From CAVVGZ01 sp963747965 (GTDB lineage: Bacteria; Chloroflexota; Anaerolineae; Anaerolineales; Anaerolineaceae), in assembly GCA_963747965.1 (NCBI GenBank), contig CAVVGZ010000005.1, positions 62,001-126,000 on the forward strand: a stretch of DNA of 64,000 bases, in the 5' to 3' direction. The notes under the pieces are model-generated. The model had not been told where the DNA came from. It saw only the letters and a program-made list of their open reading frames with translations, and ran no database searches. Made by a program: the position numbers and the translations under genes. Below, piece by piece: positions 8,437 through 18,185 of the stretch; positions within the stretch are counted from its first letter, which is position 1; each line of letters opens with the position of its first letter.

Positions 8437-9336
8437 ATGAAAAAATGGCTGTTAACCTGGTTCAAGGCTGCACGAGCCCCATTCCTGGTGGTGAGTTTTT
8501 TACCAAGCTTGCTGGGAGGAATTACTGCCTATAAAAATGGATCCTTCGATTCCATGATTTTCTGGCTGGCGACCCTGGGTATTGTTATGGCCCATTCGGC
8601 CGCCGATTTCATTGATGATTACCATGATTTTAAGAAGGGGAATCTGGGCAACAAGGTGCAGCAATTTCATGACAGCCCGCTGATCAGCGGTGAGGTGACC
8701 CTGAACCAGGTGCTGGTTGCCACGGGATTGTGCCTGCTGATCGCTTTTATCACCGGGGTTATCATCTTCTTGGAAGTTGGCTACCCGGTTTTAATCCTGG
8801 TGGCTATTGGCCTTTTCATTGTTTTCTTCTATACCTCCCCGCCTTTTCAACTAAATTACCGCGGATTTGGGGAAACGATGCTGTTTCTGGCATTCGGACC
8901 GATGATTGTGATAGGTGTATATTATATTTTGACCTACCAGGTAACCCTGGAACCAATCCTTCTCTCGCTGATCCCGGGAGTATTTACCATGAATGTTGGT
9001 GTGGTCAGCAACACTTTTGATTATGATGATGATGTCCGCTCGGGGAAAAAAACATTATCCGTCAGGTTTGGGCAGGCAAATGCCGTGCGCATTATTGCAA
9101 CAACGATCACACTAGCATACCTGGCCATTGCAGCAGGCGTTATCGGCAGTATTCTGCCAGCCTGGACCCTGCTGGTCATGATTACCATACCCCTGGCATA
9201 CAATGCCGTACAACATGCTAAAAATTATTCCGATGAATCCCATTACACACCAGCCATGACCCGTATGATTGCCCTGTCTTCCACAGCGACAATCCTGCTG
9301 ATCCTGGGATATGGCATTCATATTTTTCTTGGATAA
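8437..9336 (+). CDS. UbiA-family prenyltransferase (MenA-like)
   Basis: 299 residues, about eight to nine membrane helices. The first Mg-diphosphate motif reads ADFIDDYHDFKKG and the second NTFDYDDDVRSGKKTLSV, both typical for aromatic prenyltransferases of the UbiA superfamily. Members attach a polyprenyl chain to an aromatic ring in quinone synthesis (MenA uses 1,4-dihydroxy-2-naphthoate), but the acceptor cannot be read from sequence. A 12-base gap separates it from the upstream UbiA-like gene. The two look like a tandem duplication in which only this copy keeps both motifs. Confidence 0.88.
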   Translation: MKKWLLTWFKAARAPFLVVSFLPSLLGGITAYKNGSFDSMIFWLATLGIVMAHSAADFIDDYHDFKKGNLGNKVQQFHDSPLISGEVTLNQVLVATGLCLLIAFITGVIIFLEVGYPVLILVAIGLFIVFFYTSPPFQLNYRGFGETMLFLAFGPMIVIGVYYILTYQVTLEPILLSLIPGVFTMNVGVVSNTFDYDDDVRSGKKTLSVRFGQANAVRIIATTITLAYLAIAAGVIGSILPAWTLLVMITIPLAYNAVQHAKNYSDESHYTPAMTRMIALSSTATILLILGYGIHIFLG

Positions 9337-9481
9337 TAATCTGGTATATTTTCCCGCGCCTGCCTCAGGGTATTCATTTGACCCTAAACAGACAGGACAT
9401 GTTGGAGTTATTTCTCTTTTCCTTGACAATTCTTCTAATAATTCAAGCTCCTAAAGTTTAGAAAAACGTTGATTGAATTAT

Positions 9482-10273
9482 TTATTGGCCAAACAGCTCC
9501 ATTAACAGGGGATTTATCAAATCCCAGTTGGGAAGCAGTACCATGGCGCCTTCGCTGGTGGTGAACGGGGTGACCATTTCACGGGTGATAGTTTGATTAT
9601 TAATGCTGTCGAAAAGGGCAGCCCTTGCGACTGCCAATCCGATGCGCGGCATTTGCCAGACAGGGATATTGTTGTCCATTGATTTTGTAGCAGCCATGAC
9701 AGCAGCCGGGAGTTTTGGCCAGTTGGATGGCTGCAGCGACTGTTTGATCATCGCTTTTACAGCAAGCTGCCCGCGCTGCATGCGGAAGAAATCATCCGTG
9801 CCGGAACGATCCCGCACAAAAGCCAGGGCCTGGTCTCCATCCAGCAGGTGAGTCCCGGCTTCATACCCTGACATCGCCTCGGGAAGCGCTATGTTGAGCC
9901 CTCCCATGGCGTCGACAATTTCCTTGACCCCATCAAAACGGATGCGTACATAATAATCGATGGGAATCCCAAAATTCTCCTGGATGGTCTGCATGCTGGC
10001 ACGCGGGCCGCTGCCCGGATCATTTGCTTCCGCAAAAAAATGGGCTGTGTTAATGCGGTTTTCACCTTCATTCGGGATGTTTACCCACAGGTCGCGGGGT
10101 ATGGAAAGCATATTCACGATGGGTCTTAGAGGATTAATGCTGAGAACAATGTTGGTGTCTGTCCGGCTGGCATCTGTCCCTTCGGGGGCCCGGTCAATGC
10201 CGAGGATGAGGATATTCGTGCGGGCAGGGAGGAAAAAGTACACCAGGATAACTGCCAGGATAGGAAGTACCAT
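9482..10273 (-). CDS. LytR-CpsA-Psr (LCP) family protein
   Basis: Membrane-anchored phosphotransferase family that attaches teichoic-acid-like or other glycopolymers to peptidoglycan. Visible signatures are ILILGIDRAPEGTDASRTDTNIVLSINP, NMLSIPRDLWVNIP with the catalytic Arg, NRINTAHFF, and AFVRDRSGTDDFFRMQRGQ. The ATG used here falls just inside the transmembrane helix. The same frame stays open upstream to about 10510 and encodes a proline/arginine-rich cytoplasmic tail (VPKQKPPVRRQP, RRRKGPWG) with no in-frame ATG. A good ATG at 10529 is in another frame. The real gene probably starts there and carries a one-base shift near 10455. Confidence 0.88.
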   Translation of the reverse strand: MVLPILAVILVYFFLPARTNILILGIDRAPEGTDASRTDTNIVLSINPLRPIVNMLSIPRDLWVNIPNEGENRINTAHFFAEANDPGSGPRASMQTIQENFGIPIDYYVRIRFDGVKEIVDAMGGLNIALPEAMSGYEAGTHLLDGDQALAFVRDRSGTDDFFRMQRGQLAVKAMIKQSLQPSNWPKLPAAVMAATKSMDNNIPVWQMPRIGLAVARAALFDSINNQTITREMVTPFTTSEGAMVLLPNWDLINPLLMELFGQ

Positions 10274-10529
10274 TAAACTCGCAAGGCAGCCCCACGGTCC
10301 TTTCCTGCGGCGAGCGACAGCTGCCGGTTGGCGCCTGACCGGCGGTTTCTGTTTGGGTACGCGGATCGGCTGAAATTGCTCAATGGGCTCATTGAATTGA
10401 CCTGCAGCATAAAATATATTTCTGCTTACAGGAGCCTGGCTGTCAGGCTTGTAAACACAAGTGGGTTCGAGCCTGCACCGGTCGGGTGGCTTCCCCGGTC
10501 GGGTGGATGTATAGATTAATTAAATCCAT

Positions 10530-10954
10530 TTTTATATCTTCTTTATTTTCTTATTAAGAAGGAAATTGTACCCTGATCATCTGGCGATGGGAAGCTATCC
10601 AAGGGCACGGTTAGAATTGGAAAGGGGTATCTGCTGTGACCGTAACTAAGCTGCGGATTTTTCCCCCCAGGGGCTTCAATCCTAAAGATTATCTCAAGAA
10701 AATGAAACGATGGTTTAATGGATAATTTTATGAAAGAATTTATTAACAAAACCATCATTTCATCCAATAAGAATGAGGTTGAAGTAATTCGGAGGGGATA
10801 TCAAAATTAGAGTTGATTTTAATTACCATATCTAGAAACTGGTTAGAAAGTAGCGACATTCTGATTAAGCGCCAAGAATCATCCGTATCAATGCCGGTTG
10901 AAAATAATTTCTATACGAAAAGGGAAAATAATATAACCAAGTCCTTCAGCTGGT
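10530..10954. other. Intergenic region
   Basis: About 425 bases between the LCP gene and the PD40 gene (both on the minus strand). No convincing gene, repeat or terminator seen. Confidence 0.4.
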
Positions 10955-12043
10955 TTATGGCGCAGCAGCCCAATCCAGGTCCAGCATATCTACAATATCC
11001 ATGGGGAGATCGATGGGGGTAAGTTTGCTTCCATCCGGCTTGATGCGCAATGCTTTGCTCTCTAAAAGCGATATAAAGGCAATCCACTCTCCATCCGGGG
11101 ACCAGACCGGTTCCCACTCCGAGCCAGGTGCACTGGTGAGCTGGCACTGGTTACTGCCATCCGGCTGCATAATAAACAGGTTGTAGTTGTTCATGGCGGA
11201 ACTGCTGCCGCGATTGGAGGAAAAGACAATCCATTTGCCGTCTGGGGACCAGGCTGGATCGATATCTACATCCGGATGGCGGGTTAGTCTCATAACATCA
11301 CTCCCGTCCATGTTCATGGTGTAAATATCGCTGGAATGATCGCGCTGAGATACGAAGGCAATCCGGGACCCATCCGGGGAAGGGCGTGCATCACCATCAA
11401 ATTCGGTACTGCCCGGGATTCTTGTAGAAATACCGGTATCAATGTCCAATTTGAATATCTCAATATCCGGGTTGGGATCATTTTCCAACCAGCCATGAAA
11501 ATAGATGGAATTGCCATCCGGTGACCAGGCCGGGGATTTAATTTCAATATCACTTGCGTAGACAACTTGATCGGATTGATTCCCGGTATCGGAAATGTGT
11601 AATTCCCAGCGGGATTCGCCAGCTGGACGGGCAACAAATGCCAGATTTTTACCATCCGGTGACCAGGCTGGATCAATGCTTCCGGGAAGGGTGGATAGAT
11701 TATTTACCTCTTCCCCATTGCTTGTTACGGATATAATGCGGAACTGGTAAAGAGTTCCCTGCGGTTCGGGCAGTTTAATTCCCGCTGCAAGGGGACCGTT
11801 CTGCAAGCTGGATAGGATTTTCTGATCGGGCAAACCCTTGCAGTCGGAGAGAAAGGAAACCTGGTACCAGTTGACAGCCTGCAAGGTCATGGTTGTAAGA
11901 GCAGCCAAACCCAGGACTGCAATGGAACTGAACAGCATACCCCTGGCAAATGGCGGGATGGGTTGGCCAGATTTACGACTTATACTCCACTGCCAGAGAG
12001 CAAAGAGGAAGACCCCGATTAAATCAGATGCCAAGCACTCCAA
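10955..12043 (-). CDS. PD40 (TolB-like beta-propeller) membrane protein, main part
   Basis: One or two membrane helices (DLIGVFLFALWQW, MLFSSIAVLGLAALTTMTL) are followed by an extracytoplasmic beta-propeller. Five repeats carry the PD40 signature at regular spacing: AWSPDGKNLAF, AWSPDGNSIYF, RPSPDGSRIAF, AWSPDGKWIVF and VWSPDGEWIAF. Such propellers usually bind proteins or ligands, and no enzyme is implied. The N-terminus overlaps the end of another hydrophobic frame (12024-12254) at a probable one-base shift, so both are likely one membrane protein of about 430 residues. Confidence 0.8.
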   Translation of the reverse strand: MECLASDLIGVFLFALWQWSISRKSGQPIPPFARGMLFSSIAVLGLAALTTMTLQAVNWYQVSFLSDCKGLPDQKILSSLQNGPLAAGIKLPEPQGTLYQFRIISVTSNGEEVNNLSTLPGSIDPAWSPDGKNLAFVARPAGESRWELHISDTGNQSDQVVYASDIEIKSPAWSPDGNSIYFHGWLENDPNPDIEIFKLDIDTGISTRIPGSTEFDGDARPSPDGSRIAFVSQRDHSSDIYTMNMDGSDVMRLTRHPDVDIDPAWSPDGKWIVFSSNRGSSSAMNNYNLFIMQPDGSNQCQLTSAPGSEWEPVWSPDGEWIAFISLLESKALRIKPDGSKLTPIDLPMDIVDMLDLDWAAAP

Positions 12044-12254
12044 GCAGGATTGGTGAAGTTATGCTACCGAACAGTCCAGCAAGAAAGGCAAGCGTATACA
12101 GCGAACCACAGTACCCTTCGGTAGTGCCGATGCTCAGATCGCAACCATTGGCGTTGGCTAATAAATCTGTGATCCAGAATACCAGCAGCGGAAAAAGAAC
12201 CAGGATTACCAAAATCAATATGATGGCCAGGTTTAGTAAGACACCGCGTTTCAT
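12024..12254 (-). CDS. Small membrane protein or N-terminal part of the PD40 protein
   Basis: 76 residues with two hydrophobic segments (LAIILILVILVLFPLLVFWI and LYTLAFLAGLFGSITSPILLGVLGI). It ends at a TGA inside a third hydrophobic stretch that continues in the next frame (GVFLFALWQW). This is the expected picture of a one-base shift within a single gene. An independent small membrane protein overlapping by 20 bases remains possible. Confidence 0.55.
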   Translation of the reverse strand: MKRGVLLNLAIILILVILVLFPLLVFWITDLLANANGCDLSIGTTEGYCGSLYTLAFLAGLFGSITSPILLGVLGI

Positions 12255-12399
12255 AAATCACCTTCCAGGATTATAATATAGTTATATGATAATTATAGTC
12301 ATATAATGAATTATTGTAAATATAATCCATGGGTCACCTTTTTATTGATTGATCAGATAGATTGTTAGCGAGTTTAAGCCTGGTCATGCGACCCAGCAA

Positions 12400-12430
12400 T
12401 TGAGGATTGGATATTTGAAGGATGTATAAT
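12400..12430 (+). promoter_or_regulatory. Possible promoter of the ABC transporter operon
   Basis: A perfect -10 TATAAT (12425-12430) with a TTGAGG -35-like box 19 bases upstream. The spacing is longer than the usual 17. Confidence 0.35.
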
Positions 12431-12491
12431 TAGAGTGAAGAGAATATGTTATGGATAGCTTGGTCAACCTGAACAGGTAAGGAAACCATCA

Positions 12492-13235
12492 ATGGCACTC
12501 ATTCAAGCCTCAAATCTAACAAAAATTTATGGCAAGGGAGAGACTGCTCTGGTTGCCCTGGATCATGTCAATCTCGAGGTGGAAGCCGGGCAATTTGTTG
12601 CGGTAATGGGCCCAAGTGGCTGTGGGAAATCAACCCTGCTGCACCTGTTAGGCGGTCTGGATCGACCTACCGAAGGTTCTGTTTCCATTGATGAGGAGCG
12701 GCTGGACCAGTTGACGGATGATAAATTAACCGTCCTGCGCCGCCGAAAGATTGGTTTTATTTTCCAGTTTTATAACCTGATCCCGATTTTATCTGCCCTG
12801 GAAAATGCAGCCCTGCCGATGACCCTTGATGGGGGAAAGACAGGTGAAGCAGAAGAAAAAGCTGCGGTATGGCTGGAAAAAGTAGGGTTGGGAGACCGGC
12901 TGAAAAGCCGTCCCGACCAGCTCTCGGGAGGCCAGCAGCAGCGGGTTGCTATCGCCCGGGCATTGATTGCAGAACCAAAATTGATCCTGGCTGATGAACC
13001 AACCGGGAACCTGGATTCCAGGGCGGCGGATGAAATTGCCTCCCTGCTCAGGCAGGTGGCCAATGAATGGGGCAGGGCAGTGTTGATGGTCACGCATGAT
13101 GCTCACAACGCCTCGTATGCAGACAGGATTTTGTATATGAAGGACGGCGACATCCTGTTCGATGAACAGCGTCCTGGGGATATACCTGAGGCGCAGCACG
13201 ACTGGGTAACAAATAAGATGCGGCAGCTCGCTTGA
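12492..13235 (+). CDS. ABC transporter ATP-binding protein, MacB/LolD type
   Basis: 247 residues with all nucleotide-binding motifs: Walker A GPSGCGKST, Q-loop FQFYNLIP, signature LSGGQQQRVAIARAL, Walker B LILADEPTGNLD and the H-loop His in LMVTHDAHNA. The sequence belongs to the group that pairs with FtsX/MacB-type permeases, and such a permease starts 46 bases downstream. Members export lipoproteins, peptides or antibiotics, or act in envelope stress sensing; the substrate is unknown here. Confidence 0.95.
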   Translation: MALIQASNLTKIYGKGETALVALDHVNLEVEAGQFVAVMGPSGCGKSTLLHLLGGLDRPTEGSVSIDEERLDQLTDDKLTVLRRRKIGFIFQFYNLIPILSALENAALPMTLDGGKTGEAEEKAAVWLEKVGLGDRLKSRPDQLSGGQQQRVAIARALIAEPKLILADEPTGNLDSRAADEIASLLRQVANEWGRAVLMVTHDAHNASYADRILYMKDGDILFDEQRPGDIPEAQHDWVTNKMRQLA

Positions 13236-13280
13236 TGGCGGAAGCAAAAGGCGTTATCGAATTCATTAGATAGGTTGAAT

Positions 13281-15821
13281 ATGCTCAAACTTCAGTTGAT
13301 ATTGGCGGTCCGATATTTGTGGGGCAGAAAATTGAGGACATTCCTCACCACCCTGGCGATTTTTTTCGGGACCATGGTGGTCTTTGCCACTAATTTAATG
13401 ATGCCCACCATGCTCAAGGCATTTGAGTCAAACTTATTGGCTGCTTCCGGGCAGGTGGATATTACCATTTCACATGAGACCGGTGAAGCCTTCTCCACCA
13501 GGATCCTCAACCAGGTGAAGACTATCCCTGGCATCCGGGCGATTTCCGGCAGCTTAAGCCGTCCAATAAACATTCCCGCTGACTTCTATGGTACTTCAAA
13601 GATCACGGCGCTCACTCTAACAGGAATTGATCCGCAAGATGCCAGGACGGTCAGGTCTTATCCACTGGAGGAGGGCCGCTTCCTGAGGTCATCGGAAGGG
13701 AATAACGCCCTGATCACAACCAGCCTGGCAAAAAAATTGAACCTGGAACTGGGAGACAAACTGACCCTGCCAACAACGGATGGCATGATTACGCTTCGGA
13801 TTATCGGCCTGCAGCCGGAACGCGCCATGCCGGGAAATGAAGAAGTCCTTGTCAGCCTGTCTGAAGCTCAGAAACTGCTCGACCTGCCTAAACGCATAAA
13901 TACCATTGAGATTAATTTCAATACTACGGATGAAGCACAGAGGGCATCCATCCAGAATGAAATCGAAGCCCTGCTGGGGGATGACTTCTCACTCGGGAGT
14001 CTTTCCAGTCAATCCGAAATCTTTGCCAGCATGAAAATGGGGCAGGCGGCTTTCAACCTGATCGGTTTCCTGGCAATGTTTATGGGGGCATTCATTATTT
14101 TCAATACATTTCGCACAATCATTGCCGAACGGCGGCATGACATCGGGATGCTGCGAACAATTGGTGCAAACAGGCGGACCATTGTCGGAATTATTTTAAC
14201 CGAGGGTTTCATCCAGGGTGTTGTCGGTACGTCCCTGGGAATTTTTGCCGGTTACATCATTGGGTCTTATGTCATGGAGTTAATGGGGACGATGCTCACC
14301 CAGTTCATGAATGTACAGGTGGGAGCACCAATTATCCAGCCATCATTAATAATAACCACCATCTTTCTCGGCGTAGGTATGACTATCCTGGCGGGACTGC
14401 TACCGGCCGTTTCAGCCAGCAGGCTCTCTCCGCTTGAGGCGCTGCGTCCAACTCCCCCTGAAACAGCCCACAAAACCGCCGGGTTGGGTGTTTATATTGG
14501 CGCAGGACTCTTAATCCTGGCAATACTCGCCTTATTTACAGGGAATATTAGCCTTATTACCCTGGGTGGTTTGTGCCTGCTCATTGGCCTGGTTTTAGTA
14601 GCCCCAGCCCTGGTACGGCCAATTGCCCTGGTTTTCAGCCAATTAATTACCAGCATTCTGGTCCGGGATGGCACTGGCAGCCTGGCACAAAACAACTTAT
14701 CCCGCCAGCCGACACGGGCAGCCGTGACTGCCAGTGCAACAATGATCGGCCTGGCAATCATTGTTGGGCTTGGCGGAGCCATTTCCAGTATTACTCTAGG
14801 ATTTATGCAGGTTGTGGAACGCAGCCTGGGAAGCGATTATTTGATTATGCCGCCATCGGTAGCAGTCTGGGACAGTGATGTTGGAGCCAAGCAGGACCTG
14901 AAGAAGAAACTAAGCGCTGTACCAGGGGTGAGTGTAGTCAGCACCCTGCGTTTTGCATCTTCGACCCTTGATGGGGATGCTGTCAACCTGCTGGGTATCG
15001 ATCCAGAAACATACCCGCAGGTCGCCAGCCTGACTTTCCAGGAGGGTGATCCATCCACAGCCTACAAGGAGCTTGATGAAAGCCAAACCCTGATTATTAA
15101 TGGAATCACCTCAGCCCAGACGGGGTTGGTAACCGGGGATTGGGTGCGGATCTCCACTCCAACTGGCCAGAAGGATTACCAGATTGCCGCTGTAGCCGGT
15201 GATTATCTGAATGCCAAGATCATGACGGCTTATATTTCACATTCCAATATGTCACGGGATTTTCATAAAGAAGAGGACATTTTTTACCAGATCAATGCTT
15301 TTGATAATGCTGACCCGGCTCTTGTCCAGCAAAAATTGGAAAAAATCCTGGAAGACTATCCTCAGTTCAACCTCGTTTCCGGGAAGGACTATCTTGCTGA
15401 AACCAAGACGCTTTTTGATGCCGTCTTTGCCGGATATGGGGTACTGCTTGCCGTGCTCTCGGTGCCGTCCCTGATTGCCATGCTGAATACATTAACGATT
15501 GGGGTCCTCGAAAGAACCCGTGAAATCGGCATGTTGAGGGCAATTGGAGCAACCCGCAAGCAGGTACGGCGCATCGTTGTGATTGAGTCGGTTCTTCTGG
15601 CAGCCATAGGTACGGCTCTAGGTTTACTTGCCGGACTTTACCTGGGTTATATCATCCTTCAATCACTCACTACAGGTGGTTTTCCGGTTGATTATTCCTT
15701 CCCGTATACCGGACTTATTGCTGCAGTCGCCACCGGGCTGCTTTTTGGGGTACTGGCTGCCATTATTCCTGCCAGGCAGGCATCCGCCATGGTAATTGTG
15801 AGGGCTTTGCGTTATGAATAA
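13281..15821 (+). CDS. ABC transporter permease with two FtsX domains
   Basis: 846 residues from ATG 13281, which AGG precedes by 6 bases; a TTG at 13275 in frame is the alternative. The order is N-terminal helix, a MacB-type periplasmic domain, FtsX domain 1 (AMFMGAFIIFNTFRTIIAERRHDIGMLRTIGA), helices, a second large extracytoplasmic region (about residues 500-700) and FtsX domain 2 (PSLIAMLNTLTIGVLERTREIGMLRAIGATRKQVRRI). The repeated ERxxxIGMLRxIGA segment is the coupling region typical of this family. It forms a transporter with the preceding ATPase. The frame is intact over 2.5 kb. Confidence 0.95.
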   Translation: MLKLQLILAVRYLWGRKLRTFLTTLAIFFGTMVVFATNLMMPTMLKAFESNLLAASGQVDITISHETGEAFSTRILNQVKTIPGIRAISGSLSRPINIPADFYGTSKITALTLTGIDPQDARTVRSYPLEEGRFLRSSEGNNALITTSLAKKLNLELGDKLTLPTTDGMITLRIIGLQPERAMPGNEEVLVSLSEAQKLLDLPKRINTIEINFNTTDEAQRASIQNEIEALLGDDFSLGSLSSQSEIFASMKMGQAAFNLIGFLAMFMGAFIIFNTFRTIIAERRHDIGMLRTIGANRRTIVGIILTEGFIQGVVGTSLGIFAGYIIGSYVMELMGTMLTQFMNVQVGAPIIQPSLIITTIFLGVGMTILAGLLPAVSASRLSPLEALRPTPPETAHKTAGLGVYIGAGLLILAILALFTGNISLITLGGLCLLIGLVLVAPALVRPIALVFSQLITSILVRDGTGSLAQNNLSRQPTRAAVTASATMIGLAIIVGLGGAISSITLGFMQVVERSLGSDYLIMPPSVAVWDSDVGAKQDLKKKLSAVPGVSVVSTLRFASSTLDGDAVNLLGIDPETYPQVASLTFQEGDPSTAYKELDESQTLIINGITSAQTGLVTGDWVRISTPTGQKDYQIAAVAGDYLNAKIMTAYISHSNMSRDFHKEEDIFYQINAFDNADPALVQQKLEKILEDYPQFNLVSGKDYLAETKTLFDAVFAGYGVLLAVLSVPSLIAMLNTLTIGVLERTREIGMLRAIGATRKQVRRIVVIESVLLAAIGTALGLLAGLYLGYIILQSLTTGGFPVDYSFPYTGLIAAVATGLLFGVLAAIIPARQASAMVIVRALRYE

Positions 15822-15969
15822 ACCTTATCCCGGTTGAACAAGGATTGGGATGTATTTTTTTGAATCCATCTGATAACTATTTAATCCACGTCCGGTAAAT
15901 TCAGGAGCTCGTTGTTTATAGAGTACTCTGTCAACATCTAGAGTCCCGGGAAATTTTGATGAAAGGAAA

Positions 15970-17142
15970 TTGAAGGTTTTGAAACGATCCCATTTGGAAT
16001 TATCCCGGCAGGAAATCCAGAGATATTCCCGCCACCTGGTACTTGAAGAGGTTGGATTGGCCGGCCAGGTTAAATTAAAGCGTTCTGCGGTGCTGCTGGT
16101 AGGGACAGGTGGATTAGGCTCCGCCATCGGCACCTACCTGGCGGCGGCTGGAGTGGGGAAAATCGGTGTTGTGGATTATGATCGTGTAGAACTCACCAAC
16201 CTTCAACGCCAGATCCTGCATTCAACCGCTGATTTAGGTTTACCAAAGGTAGAGTCCGCCCGCAGGCGCATGCTGAGCATCAACCCTGAAATCCATGTTT
16301 CCACCTATAATACGGTTTTTACCACGGAAAATGCCGAAGAAATTTCTGCCGGTTATGACATCCTTGTGGATGGAACGGATAATTTCCCCACCCGCTACCT
16401 TCTCAATGATCTGGCGGTGAAGACACATAAACCTTTTGTATTCGGCTCCATCTATCAGTTTGAAGGACAAACCAGTGTCTTCAATACTGCAGGGGGACCA
16501 TGCTACCGCTGCCTTTTCCCGGAACCTCCCCCGCCCGGATGCGTGCCTTCCTGTGCAGAAGGGGGGGTACTGGGCATTTTACCCGGCACAATCGGAACCC
16601 TGCAAGCCACCGAGGTTATCAAGCTGATTCTGGGTGCTGGCGAATCCCTGGCAGGGAAACTGCTGATCTATGATGCCCTGGAGATGGATTTTCAGATCAT
16701 TCACGTCAAGAAAAATCCTACCTGCAAAGTTTGCGGAGAGAATGTAAGCAAGATTGATTTAATTGATTACGAGGAATACTGCGGAGTTCCGGTAATCAGG
16801 AAAAAAAGCCAGATACTTCCACCTGAAAAGACAATTTCTGTAGATGAACTGGAAAAGGTGCTAAATCAAGGCAGCCCTATCCAGCTGGTTGACGTCAGGG
16901 AGGCAGGTGAATTGGAAATATCGAACCTTTCCGGGGCGATACATATACCTCTCTTTGAACTGGAAGAACTGGCAAGCAGGTTGGAAAAAAACATGGAGAT
17001 AGTCGTTTTCTGCCGGACAGGGGAGAGGTCTGCGCGGGCGGTATCAATCCTTGAAAAAAAGGGATTCAATCATGTAAAGAATCTCGAAGGAGGGATAAAT
17101 GCCTGGGCGGCATCGGTGGATTCCAGTTTGGTTCAGTATTAG
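15970..17142 (+). CDS. moeB: MoeB/ThiF-type adenylyltransferase with C-terminal rhodanese domain
   Basis: 390 residues. The E1-like domain starts with LSRQEIQRYSRHLVLEEVG. It has the ATP loop LLVGTGGLGSAIGTYLAAAGVGKIGVVDYD and VELTNLQRQILH, then ATTLV-like DGTDNFPTRYLLND, a Zn site with CYRC and CKVC, and GCVPSC with the putative acceptor Cys. A rhodanese domain (about residues 285-385) ends with the active loop FCRTGERSAR. This MoeZ/MoeBR layout activates sulfur-carrier proteins such as MoaD, ThiS or CysO and supplies sulfur. The TTG start follows AAAGGA closely; a TTG at 15979 is an alternative. Confidence 0.92.
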   Translation: MKVLKRSHLELSRQEIQRYSRHLVLEEVGLAGQVKLKRSAVLLVGTGGLGSAIGTYLAAAGVGKIGVVDYDRVELTNLQRQILHSTADLGLPKVESARRRMLSINPEIHVSTYNTVFTTENAEEISAGYDILVDGTDNFPTRYLLNDLAVKTHKPFVFGSIYQFEGQTSVFNTAGGPCYRCLFPEPPPPGCVPSCAEGGVLGILPGTIGTLQATEVIKLILGAGESLAGKLLIYDALEMDFQIIHVKKNPTCKVCGENVSKIDLIDYEEYCGVPVIRKKSQILPPEKTISVDELEKVLNQGSPIQLVDVREAGELEISNLSGAIHIPLFELEELASRLEKNMEIVVFCRTGERSARAVSILEKKGFNHVKNLEGGINAWAASVDSSLVQY

Positions 17143-17260
17143 GCCGGAAAAAACCCGCTGTATTGCTTGGCCCGGTCCTGGTACTGGAATATTGCTGATA
17201 TTAATCGTGCTGGCTGCAGTACAGGCAGCCTGTAACTTTCCGGCATCAGGTGAAAGGAAT
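17099..17260 (+). CDS. Lipoprotein signal-peptide fragment of the following gene
   Basis: This frame encodes a hydrophobic core ILLILIVLAAVQAACNF, a good lipoprotein signal with lipobox VQAAC, and then runs into the frame of the next gene at about 17250. It is probably the missing 5' end of the DUF3298-like gene, separated by a one-base shift. The exact start is unclear and overlaps the end of the moeB-like gene. Confidence 0.5.
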
Positions 17261-18056
17261 TCAACCCTCCCTGGAACCATTAATATCTCCGTTGCCTTCC
17301 CTGACAATCGGGATCACCCCATCCATCACAACGGCTGCCCCAACACAAACACATTCCTCCCCGACCCAAACGATTACAGCTACTCAGACACAAGAAGTGC
17401 AGCCGAACCTGGAAATTATTGATATATCTTCTGAAGAATTAAACGATACTCCAAAATATAAAATAATCCAAAATAAACCGCTACTTTCAGGCGGGCAGGA
17501 TTTGGTGAGGAATTTTAATCAAGAGGTTTACCAGATATACCAGGAAGAGAAGGACGATTTTATCCGTCTGAGTAAGGAAAATGAGGAATGGCGCATCCAA
17601 AACCTGCCTGAATTCTCCAGCTGGCTGGATCTTCACTATGAGCTTGGATATTTTTCAGAAGAATTAATCAGCCTGAATTTTCCAGTGGAAGTATATATTG
17701 CCGGGATGGCTCACCCGAATCATTTCAACAGGGTGATCAACTATGATCTTCTGGAATCACGCCCTTTCCAGCTTAAAGATTTATTCCTGTCCGAAGATCA
17801 AGTCCTGCCAATTATTGCTGCATACTGTGAGGATGAGCTGAGAAGCAAGACGGAGCTGCTTTTTGAAGAAGGCGTCCAGCCCAATGCTGCCAATTTCAAA
17901 AATTGGGTAATCACCGAGCAAGGATTATTAATCGTGTTTGATCCTTACAGAGTTGCGCCAGGGGCAGCAGGAACCCTAAAGGTGACAGTTCCATGGGAAA
18001 TTTTATTGGATGAGATTAACCCTCAGGGACCGCTGGTAAGGTTCACGCCTGAATGA
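17250..18056 (+). CDS. RsiV/DUF3298-like secreted protein
   Basis: 268 residues. A Ser/Thr/Pro-rich linker (about residues 10-50) leads to an alpha/beta domain with LVRNFNQEVYQIYQEEKDDFIR, WLDLHYELGYFSEELISLNF and NYDLLESRPFQLKDLFL. It ends with NWVITEQGLLIVFDPYRVAPGAAG. This is the order seen in DUF4163/DUF3298 proteins such as the RsiV extracellular domain and PdaC. The role is unknown; peptidoglycan or lysozyme sensing is known for relatives. The signal peptide is probably in the upstream frame. Confidence 0.7.
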   Translation: MKGIQPSLEPLISPLPSLTIGITPSITTAAPTQTHSSPTQTITATQTQEVQPNLEIIDISSEELNDTPKYKIIQNKPLLSGGQDLVRNFNQEVYQIYQEEKDDFIRLSKENEEWRIQNLPEFSSWLDLHYELGYFSEELISLNFPVEVYIAGMAHPNHFNRVINYDLLESRPFQLKDLFLSEDQVLPIIAAYCEDELRSKTELLFEEGVQPNAANFKNWVITEQGLLIVFDPYRVAPGAAGTLKVTVPWEILLDEINPQGPLVRFTPE

Positions 18057-18185
18057 GCATCCAATAAAAGGTAATGAAAAAAAATGGTTTCCCGTATAAT
18101 GCTCCTCCAGCCTGCATCACATGATTAATATAAGTGAAATCCAGGATTTTTATATTTACAATTAAGGACGGAAATATTAAGACCT

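Noticed and set aside
9423..9446. TTGACA promoter on the plus strand
   Set aside because: No -10 box at the right distance and no plus-strand gene follows.
10440..10480. GGGTTCGAGCC resembles a tRNA T-loop
   Set aside because: The flanking bases do not form a T-stem or an acceptor stem, and the place is inside the probable LCP coding region.
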